A DNA stretch of 64,000 bases from Sapria himalayana (GCA_029783825.1 JAREIK010002964.1:1053291-1117290); one strand, 5' to 3'; shown: positions 11,151 to 23,298, counted from the first letter of the stretch. Notes: generated by a model from the letters alone, not told the origin. Made by a program: numbers and translations.

Positions 11151-13220
11151 ATCCAAAGTATTTAGAATCAACTTTATGAATCTTATTTTTTTAATCAATT
11201 ATATAAAAAATCATGTCTACTCTTAACTATTCAATTGTTAAATTATTGTTTATAATTTCTACCCAATTCGTTCAATGTCTACTTCTAGTTCTTTTTTCTC
11301 TCCACTCAAATAGTGTCATACTTCTTGCTAGACAGACTAGAAAGTATATGCTGGATATGATTAAACCACATCTGATAATTATTTCTTATCTAATTATCTA
11401 AAATAGTTATTTTAATTTTTTTTCTAATAACTATATTTCTAATTTTAATATTTACAATCTTACAACACATCCATCATGCTATTCTTAACTAAGTTATCCT
11501 CATCCTTTGAATATATTACTTTTGATTATGCAATATTTACTTTTATATAGCACAGTTAAACTTATAGTTGTCCTATAAAATTAATTTAAAATTTATTTTG
11601 TACTTACCTATCACAAGGAACCTCTAATGCAAATCTCTAATTGATTCATTCAATCATAATATACACCTTCAATAATTTGTCTTTACTTAATATATAGCCT
11701 AGGTACTTGAAATTATAAATATTTAATAAGTTTTGTTTTCTTATTTTAATTACTATATTATTGTCATTATCATTTTTAATATGATTAAGCTCATATTTTA
11801 ATTATTCTTTTTTACTACAACAAATTCTAAATCTGGTGTACTCAAGTGTAACCCTCCAAACCCCTAGTTTCTTACATAATTCTTCTTCAGTCTCATCGAC
11901 CAAAAATATGTTATCTACAAATAACATATATCACAAGATATCTACATGAATGTCTTTTATCAATTTATACATAATTAATACAAAAAAAATATAATAATTA
12001 AGTGGTGAACTTTTATGTAGTCTCATAATTATTAAAAACCCATGAATAATATCTTGAATCAATCCAACATTGTACATCAATCTCCCATATATATCTTTGA
12101 TTAAATTAATATACATATTTGATATCTCTTTCTTACATAATACTCACCAAATTAGTTAAGCATCATAAGCTTTCTCTAAATTTATCAATATTAGACAAAA
12201 GACTTTCATATTTTTTCTATATTTATTGATTAAATATCTGACTAAATAGATAACCTCAATAATAAATATATCGCACATAAATTCAAATTGATTCTATAAA
12301 AAAATTCTCTTTTTAATCTGTGTTCAATTACTTTTTCTCAAATTTTTATAATATAACTCATCAATTTAATATCTCAATAATTATTACAATCTTAAACATT
12401 TCTATTGTTTTTATAAATAAAAATTATAATAATTTATTTTCATTCATCTGACATTTTTTTCGTCATTATAATCTTATTAAATAATTTAATCAACTAAATG
12501 ATGTATTTCTCTCTCATGACCCTCAAACTTCAATAGAAATTTGATCAGACCTTAAGGATTTTCAAGCATTCATTTTCTTGAAAGTGTATCTAACCTCCAT
12601 AGATTTTATATTTGTAATATCTAAAATTGTTTAATTCTCAATATCCTTTGTTATTCAAATCCGAATGTGTAAACTTATTTAAAAAATTAAGAAAATATAT
12701 CTTCCATCTCTCTATAACTTCTTTATCTTTTATTATGATCATATTATTTTCATTATTATATATTCTATTTCTCTTTAACTTATTTAGAAAAACATTCTTA
12801 ATATTTTTATAAATAATTCTCTCTTTAATTTCTTCATCTTTTATTATGATTTTATTATTTTTATTCTTTATATATTTTACCTAATTAATATTACTCTACT
12901 TCTTCTCCTTCATCCTAGAAATAAATATCATTTTTTCGTTTTTACTTTGTAATTTATGATACAACTAATCATACATCTTAAATTTAATTTTATTCACCAT
13001 TCTTTTACTTTCTTTTTTGCCTCCTTATAATACTTTAGTATCTTCATTTTTGTTTTTCTTTATTTCTTTAAAAGAAATTTATCTCTTTAATAGTTTGTTA
13101 AAATCTCATGTTTTCATTACCAAGTTCTTTATGTGAGTAAATATTTTCGTTTATCATTTATATAATTTCTTTAGATATTTTTTTATACATGTTATCACTC
13201 TATTCCATATAGTATTCGCA
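11150..13220 (-). mobile_element. LINE (non-LTR retrotransposon) RT remnant, 5'-truncated
   Basis: The minus strand shows the plant LINE reverse transcriptase order. ERWKIYFLNFLNK is at about 12700 and a KMNA..SDQISIEV block at about 12560. NNYRGIKLMSHTMK appears as NNY*DIKLMSYIIKI near 12380, and EVIYLVRYLINKYRK near 12240-12200. LEKAYDA is at 12180, IKDIYGRLMYNVGLIQDI near 12100-12050, and the catalytic block MLFVDNIFLVDETEEELCKK near 11925-11865. A tail resembling RENRLRWFGHVQRRP is near 11395-11335. The active-site ADD is VDN, so it is dead as well as stop-ridden. No endonuclease domain is seen, as expected for 5' truncation. It interrupts the Copia P RT/RNase H region. Confidence 0.8.
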
Positions 13221-13648
13221 GTTATATCTTGACATGCTAAATTCAGATAAAATATCCAGAGCATTTCTCTTTTAAGAAAGAAATGTCAACTATAATATTT
13301 TACCTCTTGAATATACAATACCAAGACCCAACAAATATCTCAAATGTCTTAAATCTTTAATCTAAAATTTGGTCAGTAAAAATAATTTCATTTGAGATAT
13401 ATTCAATTAATTATCTCATTAAATTAAAATACCAATGATATATATTACTAACATCAAATATTAATCTCATCATTCATGTCAGAAAAAATATGAATAGTTA
13501 ATATAGATATCAAAAGGCCAACTTTGGTAAATGCCTAAAAAAATTTGGTAAATCACATCCTAAAAGAGTAGTATAAGCCATAAAAAATATGTTGCGATCT
13601 ATACATAATATCTAATATCAAGGACTTGGTCTTCCCGTGAAATTTTTA
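13220..13648 (-). pseudogene. Copia P reverse transcriptase, C-terminal half
   Basis: Minus strand at about 13385-13230 reads KDLRHLRYLLGLGIVYSRGK, then KRNALDILSEFSMS, matching the Copia KDLGHLRYFLGLEIAYS..G...QRKYALDLL block. Upstream pieces (13640-13400) resemble the LYGLKQASRQW and SKADHSLFTK region. The N-terminal half is at 24030-24500, beyond the Gypsy insertion. Confidence 0.65.
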
Positions 13649-14271
13649 TGTGGCACTTAGACAAATCGCCCCTTGAATATTGGTAAGTCCATCTCTCACT
13701 CACCTTGCAAGCTATGATCGACTTTTACTCATGATTTAGAAATTAAAAAAAAAAACTCAAGAGAACACTAAAAAAAAATTTATTTATTAAAAAAAGAACT
13801 ATTTACAATATTTTTGAGAAACTCACAACTTGGTTGCCCAGTTAGTAGTTTGCAAATAAGATCATTCCCTCCTTATATACATATCAATAGAAGAGTGTAG
13901 AATCTTTAAAGATTATTTTCTAACCTAGAGAATTTTAGAGAATTTTACTATGTACAAATAATTATAAGACTACCATAAAATAATTTAAACTATGCATTCA
14001 CATTTCATGATCTTCCATATCTTTTCACATTTTTTTACATAAGTGTAAACTTCTCTGAAATCTTTTAGAACATTTCATATTCTTCTATAAAAGAGAAATC
14101 TTCAAGTTTGTATAATCTTTCCACTATCTTATCCACATGGGTAGACAGTTTCATTAACATCTACTATTATGTAGTCTTTTTCAAGATCTTCTGCAATCTT
14201 CCACATAACTTTGGTCAAAGAAGTATTCACAAGTCTCTAAAACCTAAGACCGTTAAAGAATTTGTCCCTAT
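13649..14271 (-). repeat. 3' LTR of Gypsy-type element Q
   Basis: About 620 bp aligning to 23316-23972 through many shared phrases, for example CTCCTTATATACA and AATCTTCCACATAAC. Left edge TGTGGCACTTAG. The two LTRs differ at many positions, so the insertion is old. The small frame at 14108-14368 is not coding evidence. Confidence 0.7.
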
Positions 14272-14669
14272 GAAAGCTTGCTACATAAGCCTGATCTCTT
14301 GCCTCACTCGCTTGCGAACAAGTCTTTGGCATTACTTGAAGGGAGCCTATCATTTGTATCAAACCTAAGAGTGCATCCTTCTATGCATTTTTATTTTTCT
14401 TGGTAAGGGTGTTGGGTGCTTTCCACTAAGGATATTTTCTTGTCAAATGTTAATCATTGCATAAGAAGCATTTCAACTTGGACACAGACTTTTGTTGCTT
14501 GCCTTGATCTCTATCTTTAATTTTATAGGGTGCCTTGTCCTTGCCACACCTAGCACCTATACTAGGAGACACATCTCCTCGATTCATGTTGTGAGTATAT
14601 TTGAATAGTGGTTTGACATGGAATGAGTCTCCCCGCCAAAAATCAATGAGTGACTCTGATACATCTATG

Positions 14670-14677
14670 GTCATTGC
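14670..14677. repeat. 8-bp target duplication of hAT B (left copy)
   Basis: GTCATTGC, repeated exactly at 18361-18368 on the other side of hAT B. Confidence 0.95.
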
Positions 14678-15248
14678 TAGAGGTGTCAAATGTTCCGGGC
14701 AGCCCGAGGCAAGGCCCAACTCGATCGTGCCTGGCTCGGCATGGTACGGGAATGACCCACCCTCGTGCCCGTGCTGGGCCTACTCACGACACATCCCGTG
14801 TTGTATCGTGCCTAGGCCAACCGAGCCATGTGTCGGGTCAAGCACGGCCCGATAGAATGGTCTGTGGGCAAGGTATCTCGGCACGAGCTGAGCAGTGCCT
14901 CGATCGAGCCCCACGCCCCCGACACGAGGCCGACGCCCCCGACATGAAGCCGACGCCCGACAAATCTGATATTTCTGTTGGGCCTGAAACTCGGCCCCAT
15001 CTTTTTCCACAACCTCCAGACATGAGCCCGTTAGTTCCAAAAGCTTCTAAATTTTGGATCATTCGAATCTGTTCGACAGTCGAACTGATCCAAGGGTTAA
15101 AAAAATGATTAAAATTCAAATCTAAGCCGTTAGATTTCACCTCCAATGACTATGAGGCAGAATCCGACGGCCCTAAAGATTCTGTCCATTTTTAAAAAAT
15201 TAAAAAATTAAAAAAAAATTATTTTTTTAAAAAAAATTATGTTTTCTT

Positions 15249-15258
15249 TATATATAAA
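15249..15258 (+). promoter_or_regulatory. TATA box of the hAT B transposase gene
   Basis: TATATATAAA, followed by a pyrimidine-rich TCTCCCCCCTCTCCCC stretch. The same arrangement (CTATAAAATCTCCCCC, 19429-19444) is in hAT C, about 310-340 bp before the ATG in both copies, so this is likely the conserved core promoter with a long leader. Confidence 0.45.
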
Positions 15259-15596
15259 ATCTTCTCCCCCCTCTCCCCCTATTTTAAGATTTATGTTTTC
15301 AAAACATAAATCTCACTCTCTAATTTTCTCTCTTAATTCTTAATTTTGATTTCGAGTTTTTCGCTTTCAACATTTTGCTTTTCAAAACTCGAGTGTGTTG
15401 TGGACTGTAGTGTAATGTAGATTGTGGTGTACATGCGGTACGAACATAAATAAACTATAGTTATACATTATAGTTTATAAGTATTTTTTTTATTTGTTAG
15501 TTTTTAAATTTTAAAGTTTTAAATTCTAAAATCTTCTTCTCTCTCCTCTCCTAGTCCTGACTCCTATGTTGAATCAAAGAAATAAAAAATAAAAAA

Positions 15597-17688
15597 ATGA
15601 CAAATAATAATTTAATAACAAAAATAAAAATAATTATAATTTAGATAATTAAAATCCTACGAAAAGGTCTGAGGCTGCCGAAACTTTGATTTCGCTGGTC
15701 GTCTCGACCCAAACATCAAAAAAATAAAAAAATTAAAATAATTTCAGTAGTTTGACTAACTTTAACATAATAAAATAAAAAAATATTAAGAATACTGAAG
15801 AAAAATCAACACAGTATATATATTGTAAAAAAATATTAACATGTAAAAGCTCGTATGAGACTGGATACCTGGAGAGACATGTCAAACTAAACATCATAAA
15901 ATATGGTGTATTAGATCTTATGATAACTCAACTCAGCGATAAGTTTTTTGATGTTGGATCCAATTCAATCTCAAAGTTTACCCACTTCATATACTACAAT
16001 GAGCTAGGAAGGGAATGTATGGTCAAACTAATCACTACAATGAGCTAAGAATGGAATGTATGGCCAAACTGATCACTACGATAAGTCATCCGATTAGATT
16101 TTTAAAGAATCCAAGAGTAATCAGTATCATGCAGATATTTTCAGCCTGCATATCATAGAATTCCTAGGTCCACATCTATGAATGACATACCAAAATATTA
16201 TAAGTTAGAAAAATAAATGATAATGAATTTAAGAAATATAATGGAGTGATGTCAGTGACGTCTGCTATCTGGAATATTTATGATGATGCATCTTATGCAT
16301 GTCTTACCACTCACTATATAAATTTTAAATGGATACTAAATAAAAAAAAGTATTAAGATTCTTTGAGATTATTCATTCTCATGATAATCCGATCATTTGA
16401 GTGTATGATAAAAATTTTTAGAGAATATAAAATTCAAAATAAAATATTCAGTATCACATTCGATAATGCATCTAATAATAGAATAGTGATTAGCATGTTT
16501 GAAAAATATTAGAAATAGACCATTAAGAGAGATTTTCCATATTAGTTACATGTGTCACATCATTAACTTGATAGTACAAGCGGAGATAAAGATATGTTCT
16601 TCTATTTTAAAAAACATAAGTAACTCACTAAAATATATTCGCACGTCTCACAAACAACAGGAGTTCAGTAGTCTCTATTTGTATGCGAATCTTGAAAAGA
16701 AAATTTTCAATCGGATTTGAGACACCGTTGTAATTATACATACCTGATATTGGAGTCATGTATTGGATACGAACACGTGATATCCAACTATGTCAATAAT
16801 TAAAGTGGCGAACTTATGATTAAATTTACTGACTGAGCTATAAAAATTTTATTTATAAAATTACTGATGATTTTTTATTACATGATGAACATGTGTTCAT
16901 CAGTTTATACACACGCGACTTGTATTGCACTCATGTGCATATGCAACATTAGTAATATGTTTAGAAAATATCGAGATGATTCGACACTTAGCAATATGGT
17001 TGTGAAGATGAAAACTAAGTACTTAAAGTATTGATCCATCATTCTATCTTTTTATTGTATAACTGGCTGCATAGACCCTAGGATTAATGTGAAAGGAATA
17101 AAGAATATTTTGACATATATTTTCTCGTGCATGAATTAGGAAGACCCACATGAAGAATTCATTCACGAGAAGTTGAATGAGCTCTTTATATATTACGATA
17201 CTAAATATGGTGATAGTAGTTATGAAGCTCCAAGTAAGAACATGAATATCATATTTGAAGATGATAATTTTTTCATTCAAGTAGCGATAGAGAAATGACA
17301 GGGTGGACTATCAAATATGAGTGAGTTATCTCAGTAATTAGATATCAATTATTGCTCAATCATATCACATTCTGATATTAAGAATCTTAATATATTATAG
17401 TGAAACAAATCATAAGAGTTCATCTTTCCCGTACTATTTAAGATGACACAAGATCTACTGACTTCTCAGGTATCGAGCATAGCATCGAAGTCTATTTTTT
17501 CTATTACATTGAATATTATTTCGGATAGGAAATCAAAATTACGGCCAGATATTATTGAGATTTTAGCATGCATGAAAAATTGAGAGAATTCGACTTTGAG
17601 TATCCAGGATTGTGCTGAAACTACAACAAAAGCGGAAGAGTTGATTGCTAATGATGATCCATATGATATTAATATTGAGAATGATTGA
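15597..17688 (+). pseudogene. hAT B transposase (BED / DUF4413 / hATC), degenerate
   Basis: The start ATG at 15597 corresponds to the start of the copy at 19750 (MTN... followed by a leader with a LVSPAVSTQTSKK-like run, here near 15680). The BED-finger region is at about 15800-15900, the central part at 15940-16730, and the DUF4413-like part at 16790-17170 (KYRDD, VVKMKTKYLKY..., a CMN.EDPHEEFIHEKLNELF stretch). The hATC dimerisation part is at about 17440-17580 with SSIASKSIFS and the DRKSKLRPDIIEI block. It ends in an acidic tail LIANDDPYDINIEND and a TGA at 17686-17688. Stops interrupt it repeatedly; the longest open piece is only 73 codons. The product would be a nuclear DNA transposase. 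Confidence 0.75.
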
Positions 17689-18360
17689 TGATTGATGACC
17701 TTGATGATTGACGGATTGAGATAATAATGTCTAATATTTGATTTTGATTTACTTATTTATATTGTATTTGTATTTGTTTATTTTTTGTTTGTGGATTGAT
17801 GTTTGAATATTAATTTTTTGTGAACTTTTATTTTGTATTATTTTTATTCATATTTGAGTTTTAATATTTTATTAATTCATACACTGATACACATTTAGTT
17901 TTAAATTTTAGTTATATATTAAAAAAAGTAAAATTAATATTTTATTAAATTTAATAAAATAAAAATTTAAAATTAATTATTTATTTAAAGTTAATAATTA
18001 ACTATTAACACTAACTAAAAATAAAAACTTTTAAAATGTATAAATAAATAATTATAAATTAATTTTTAAAATTTAAATTTTATAATTTTTTAAATATTCT
18101 AAATTAATAAATTAAAATATTTTAAAAATTAAAACTCAGCCCAAATGAGCCAGAACTACGCCATCCTGGCACAACCCAGCACGGTTTCATCACTACAAGG
18201 CCAACAGACCGTATCGGGCTTAGTTTGATGAAACCATGCCAGGCCAGGCCAGGCACGATATGATTATTGTACCGTGTCATGTCAGGCACGACATGGTGGC
18301 TCGGTTGGGCCACCTAAAATTGAGCTGGGTAGACCCGGCCCAACCCATTTGACACATCTA

Positions 18361-18368
18361 GTCATTGC
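18361..18368. repeat. 8-bp target duplication of hAT B (right copy)
   Basis: GTCATTGC, identical to 14670-14677. Confidence 0.95.
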
Positions 18369-19429
18369 TAAGTCTTGGATATCACGTCTCATCAACTCTT
18401 CTTCAACCCAATATTACAGCTTGTCCATAAAATTGTATAATAATTTTTCTCTTATATTAGAAACCTCAAGCAATATGAAAGTAAACTTCTTTACATTATC
18501 ATGAATTGACTTCGTACGTTTGAGATATTTTATCTTTTTATGTATCACATATGACATCCTATTTGAAACTACTTCTAAATTTTTCTCTTGAAATCAGCCC
18601 AAATATTTATGGTGCACGTTCCCTTTTTGATTTTCATAAACTTCTTCGCCACCATAAAATTACATTATCAATGAGATTAAGAGTTATAATGCACACTTTT
18701 GTTATTTTGTCAGTCAGTACAATTACCTTAAAATACCTTTCCATGTGCCACAAGAAATTGTACAACTCATTAGTATCTCATTTCCCACTGAACATGTGTA
18801 GTTTTGACACATCCACCCTTGGTACCTCAAGAGTGGCCATGACCCAAGCTGACAATGATATCTTATAGATAGCCACATCTTGTTACAATTCCTCTTCGAA
18901 GCTTGGTCAAGATTCTCATTCTTAACTCTAAGCCAGTGATTAGAGGTGTCAACCGAGTCAGGCTGGCCCGGACCGGCACCAGGCACGGCACGATTCGGCA
19001 GTGCCTGGGCCGATCCGGCACGGGAATTTCCCACTCTCGGGCCCGTGTCGTGCCGAGGCCAACCGTGCCTCGTGATGTGCCTGAACCGGCATAGTTCGGT
19101 GGCCCGTGGCACTGCCCACTAGCACGAGACATGTCCCACAGACCCACACCGCACATCCCCACCCCATCGCCACGCCAATGCCATTCAGTGCGGATGCGGA
19201 TAGGGAAAACATGTGGGCACATGTCCACTCTGACCCTACCCACGGTCCGGCCCGACCCGAATCCCCCCCCCCCCAACCGTTAAAAAAAATTTAAATATCA
19301 GCCATTAGATTTCACCTTCAATGACTAGGGAGCAGAATTCGACGGCCATCATAATTTTGCCTCCTAAAAGTCAATAAAAAATTAAAAATATATATAAAAA
19401 ATACTTTAAAAAAAAAAATTCCTTTAATC

Positions 19430-19437
19430 TATAAAAT
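19430..19437 (+). promoter_or_regulatory. TATA box of the hAT C transposase gene
   Basis: TATAAAAT followed by CTCCCCCACCTCTC, the same core as in hAT B; 313 bp before the ATG at 19750. Confidence 0.45.
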
Positions 19438-19749
19438 CTCCCCCACCTCTCTATACTAATTAATGTTTTTCATAAATATTTATTCTCAAATCTCACTCTC
19501 TCAACTTTTACTATTCTCTCTCTCGGAACTCGTAATTTCGTCATTCAGCTCGACTTTTCGGGACTCTTAACTCGAGTTTGAAATTTGGAACTAGATTGTA
19601 ATGCACCGTGCACGTGATCAACCTCATTGTTTTATCGAGTATTTTAAGTTTTTTTGTATACTTTCTCTCTCTTTCTAGGCTCTCTCTAATCCTAAAATCT
19701 AAAATTTATCATCTAGGCTCTACCTCTTGTTTAATAAAAATCCTAAAAA

Positions 19750-21821
19750 ATGACGAATACAAATGAAATATATTTTAATTTAGAAAATAAAAATATCACA
19801 CAGATGTCTGAGGCTGCTGAAACTTTGGTTTCTCCGGCCGTCTCAACCCAAACATCTAAAAAACAAAAAACTATGAAGACTTCTGAAGTTTGGACTCAGT
19901 TTAATATAATAAAACAAAAAAATATTTGAAGTGAAGAAGAAAAAATGACACAGTACAAAAATTGTATGAAAAATTTAACTGGTAAGAGTTCGTTTGGGAC
20001 TGAGCACCTTAAGAGGCATACCAAATTATGCACCAAAAAACATGGTACATTAGATCCTAGACAAACTCAACTTAGCACTACATTTTTTGAGACTGGCATT
20101 GTATCCAGTTCAGTCTCAAAGTTTACTCTATTCATATACCACAACAAGTTGGGTAAAAAAGGCATAGTCAAATTTATCACATTGTTGGATCTTCCGATCA
20201 GATTTTTAGAAGATCCAATAGTGGTGTACATCATGCAAACATATTTTCAGTCTGCTTATCGTAAGATTCCTAGGTCCACATCTAGGAATGACATACTAAA
20301 ATTTTAAAAGTTAGAAAAACAAAAAATAATTAATGAATTTATGACATATAGTGGAGTGGTGTTCGCGACATCCGATATCTGGACAAATCAAGATGAATCA
20401 TCTAATATATGTCTCACCGGTCACTATGTGGATTCTAACTGGACAATGAATAGAAAAATTTTAGGATTCTCTGAGTTTCTTCATTCTTATGATGGCTCGA
20501 CCATTTTTGAGTGTATAATAAAAATCCTTAGAAAATATAAAATTCAAAATAAAATTTTTAGTATCACATTCAATAATATATATAATAATAGAGTAGCGAT
20601 TAACATATTTATTAGGAATATTAGAGACGCACCATTAGGAGAGATCTTTCATATCAGATGCATGTGTCACGTGATTAACCTGATTGTACAAATAGGTATG
20701 AAGGTGTGTTCCCCCGCATTTGATAATATATGTAATGTACTAAAATATATTCACACTTCTCATAGACAATAAATATTTGGTAGTCTCTGTTTGTCTACGA
20801 ATCTTAAGAAGAAAAAATTTCAATTGGATGTGAGACACGGTTGAAATTACACGTACCTGATATTGGAATCATATGTTGAATATGAATACGTGATATCCGA
20901 CTACTTCAATAGTAAGAGTGACGAAATTATTATTGACGATACTGACTGGGCTAAAGGAATTTCATTTATGTAATTCCTAAATATTTTTTATGACATGACA
21001 AACATGTGTTCGTCAGTTTATACTCTCACGATTTGCATTGCACTCAGGTACATATGCAACATTAAAAACATATTTAGGAAGTATCGAGCTGACCCGACAC
21101 TTAGTCATATGATTGCAGAGATGAAAACCTATTATTGTCTCACAGCATGCATTTACCCTAGAGTTAAGGTGAAAGAGATAGATAACACCCTAACGTACAT
21201 TTCATCGTGCATGAACCTAGAAGACCCACATGAATGATTCATTCACGAGAAGTTGACTGACTTGTTCACATACTACGATACTAGGTATAGTGGTAATAGT
21301 AGTGAGACTGTGATTACGGACATGGATGCCTTCTTTGAAAATGATGATTTTTTCATTCAGCTAACAAAGAGAAAACGACACGGTGGACCATCGCATAGGA
21401 GCGAGCTTTTTCGGTACTTAGATACCAATTACTGCTCAATCTTATTATATTCTGATACTAAAAATCTTGATATATTACAGTGATAGAAATCATATGAGTT
21501 CATATTTTCCGTACTATCTAGGATGACACGGGATCTACTGACTCCTACGGTGTCGAGCGTAGCATCAGAGTCTACTTTTTCTGTTGTAGTGAACGCGATT
21601 TCAGATAGGAAATCGAGATTACGTCCAGATATTATTGAGACCTTGGCCTATTTGAAAAATTGGGAGTATTCGAGGTTTAACATCCAAAATCGTGCTGTAA
21701 CTAGGACATGGACTACATCCACTGCGAAAGCGGTAAGTTGATTGCTGATGATGATGATCCATATGATAGTAATTTTGATGTTGCAATTGATGATGCTCAT
21801 GATTTACTGATTAACGATTGA
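19750..21821 (+). pseudogene. hAT C transposase, RICESLEEPER-like, best copy in window
   Basis: The start ATG at 19750 opens MTNTNEIYFNLENKN and a low-complexity leader with VSPAVSTQTSKKQK. A frameshift/stop follows near 19925. The BED zinc finger is at about 19945-20040 (GKSSFGTEHLKRHTKLC; the first cysteine pair is damaged). The LDPRQTQL segment is near 20055, and the catalytic-core region with an SDIWTNQDESS stretch near 20365. Next are CMCHVINLIVQ near 20660, a DUF4413-like region at 20995-21237, and hATC at 21420-21670 with SSVASESTFS (21553-21582) and RSRLRPDIIETLAYLKNW-like residues. The acidic tail LIADDDDPYDSNFDV ends at TGA 21819-21821. At least five breaks, so inactive. Confidence 0.85.
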
Positions 21822-22828
21822 TATGGTTGCCGATTTCCCCTACTCGTTGCCAGACACCAGTTGCCAATGTCACGCCACACCACGTCACACCACGCCACAT
21901 GTCATTTGTCATTGCCACTTGATTTTGATTTTTGATGTCCCACGGTCACAGACACAGTTGATGATTTGTGTGATTTATTCTTGATTCTGTTTTTTGAATT
22001 CGATGATTTATTTTATATTGATTGTACATTTTTTTATGTTACATTGTATTTGCTTTGATTCGGTATCTATTAGCCGATTGAACATTTGGTTTGCTTTTGT
22101 TTTTTTGATTTTGCACTTTTTTTAATGAAATTTTTTATTTAATTTATTTTTGTGTTTAAAATTTTTATTTAAAAATTAAACTCTATAATTTAATTCTAAT
22201 AAATTATAATCTAAATTTATTAAAAATTAATAAAAAAATTAAAATTTTATTAATATTTTCAAGTTACAAATTTTTAACAATTTAAGTTACCAATTTAAAC
22301 TTTAAACTTTATAATTTATTAAATTTTTAATAAAAAAATTTAACTTTATAATTTATTACATTTTTAACAATTTTCAAGTTACAAATTTAATATTTTAAAC
22401 ATTATATATATACATATAATATAATATATATTTTATAAACATTATCAAAGTCAGGTCGTGTCATGCCTGACTTTGATAAACCGTGTCGGGCCAAGCACGG
22501 CATGGTACAGTAACCATGTCGTGCCTGGCCCGACACATCTCGTTTGACTCCTCTACTAGCAATAATACTCAAGACCTTGACTTGAAAAGTTAAGAACTCG
22601 TGTGACACTGCATGAACAAACAAACTTTGCATCCCCTCTTGAAGGTCATGGGTATGCACCTTGAGATCTTGTATGGTATTCTCCATGCTTTGTTCCAAAA
22701 TGTTTATCTCCTTAACGTGTGTTGGATGCAACTCTAGCCTGAAGATTTGCCCCTCAAGGTTAGAAATGGCATCAAGAGACTTGTCCTTCCTACCTCATGT
22801 AGAAGGACCAAGGTCCCCACCTTGAAAT

Positions 22829-23222
22829 TAGAGGTGTCAAATGTGACGGACCAGGCAAAGCCGGCTCATTTTTTGGTGGGCCAATCGGACCATCAAGCCG
22901 TGCCCTGCACAGCCCAGTATGGTAACCATGTTGAGCTAGGCACGGTATGGATTGAAAACCACCAGCCCAGCACATACCCAATCATGGAAGCTCGTGCCTG
23001 GACTTGCTGGATCGGGCTGGGTCAAACCAGGTCGTACCCGATTTTCCAGCTATATTTTAAAAAAATCCAGTTTGATCCCCAGACTAGTTTACTGTGCTGA
23101 CGAGACAGACACATGAGTCGTGCCATCGGGCCAGGCACACAGGCTCGTGCCAGGCCAGGTATGGCTAAACAGGGTCGGGCCACGATCTGTGCCCATGCCA
23201 CACTGCCCATTTGACACATCTA
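22829..23222. mobile_element. hAT element D, short non-autonomous
   Basis: 394 bp made only of the two GC-rich subterminal zones. Left end TAGAGGTGTCAAATG, right end (reverse-complemented) TAGATGTGTCAAATGGGC. Target duplication weak (CTTGAAAT versus CACGGACT, 4/8). Lies in the leader/gag start of element Q. It is probably mobilised by the transposase of the long copies, since the ends are the same. All six frames here are by-products of GC-rich sequence. Confidence 0.75.
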
Positions 23223-23298
23223 CACGGACTTGCTTGCTAACTTCCTTCACGTGAGAGTATGCCAATGTTTCCTTTAAGTTACTCCCACTCTCAGTCAA

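Larger units (their letters stand above)
14678..18360 (+). mobile_element. hAT element B, complete ends
   Basis: 3683 bp. Left end TAGAGGTGTCAAATG, right end (reverse-complemented) TAGATGTGTCAAATG. Flanked by an exact 8-bp duplication GTCATTGC (14670-14677, 18361-18368). GC-rich subterminal zones (14690-15010 and 18130-18350) are dense in CGTGCC/GGCACG words, which in hAT elements act as transposase binding sites. The AT-rich middle codes for a decayed transposase. The elements at 18941-22555 and 57970-61566 share the same layout. The GC-rich left end creates the overlapping frames around 14450-15146, which are not genes. Confidence 0.95.
18941..22555 (+). mobile_element. hAT element C
   Basis: 3615 bp. 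Left end TAGAGGTGTCAAC, right end (reverse-complemented) TAGAGGAGTCAAACGAG. Flanks are CCAGTGAT (18933-18940) and CTAGCAAT (22556-22563): 5 of 8 match and all three differences are transitions, consistent with an old 8-bp duplication. Subterminal GC-rich zones at 18955-19260 and 22445-22540. Lies in the gag gene of element Q. It carries the best-preserved transposase of the family in this window. Confidence 0.85.
14300..23290 (-). pseudogene. Retrotransposon gag polyprotein, broken by hAT B, C and D
   Basis: Minus-strand gag in four pieces. The leader and N-terminal coiled region are at 22828-22564 (LEGQIFRLELHPTHVKEI..., LQEGMQ, VSHEFLTFQ). The gag core is at 18932-18369: VMATLEVPRVDVSKLHMF, FSGKRDTNELYNFLWHMERY, NVILWWRR, then VKKFTFILLEV and FMDKL.YWVEEELMRRDIQD. 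The C-terminal piece is at 14669-14400, with ESLIDF, a basic stretch, and a CCHC-like knuckle KLKCFLCND.HLTRKYP. Gag forms the particle in which retroelement RNA is copied. Stops are few compared with nearby relics. hAT B interrupts between LAMT and SESLIDF; hAT C and D lie further upstream in the same gene. Confidence 0.75.

Noticed and set aside
14450..15146. Several overlapping long frames (up to 152 codons) on both strands
   Set aside because: They lie in the GC-rich subterminal zone of hAT B, where stops are rare by composition; one also spans the element border. The only real coding sequence here is the minus-strand gag left of 14670.
18723..19294. Frames up to 137 codons on both strands
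   Set aside because: Cross the border between gag of element Q and the GC-rich end of hAT C; Arg/Pro/Gly-rich by composition.
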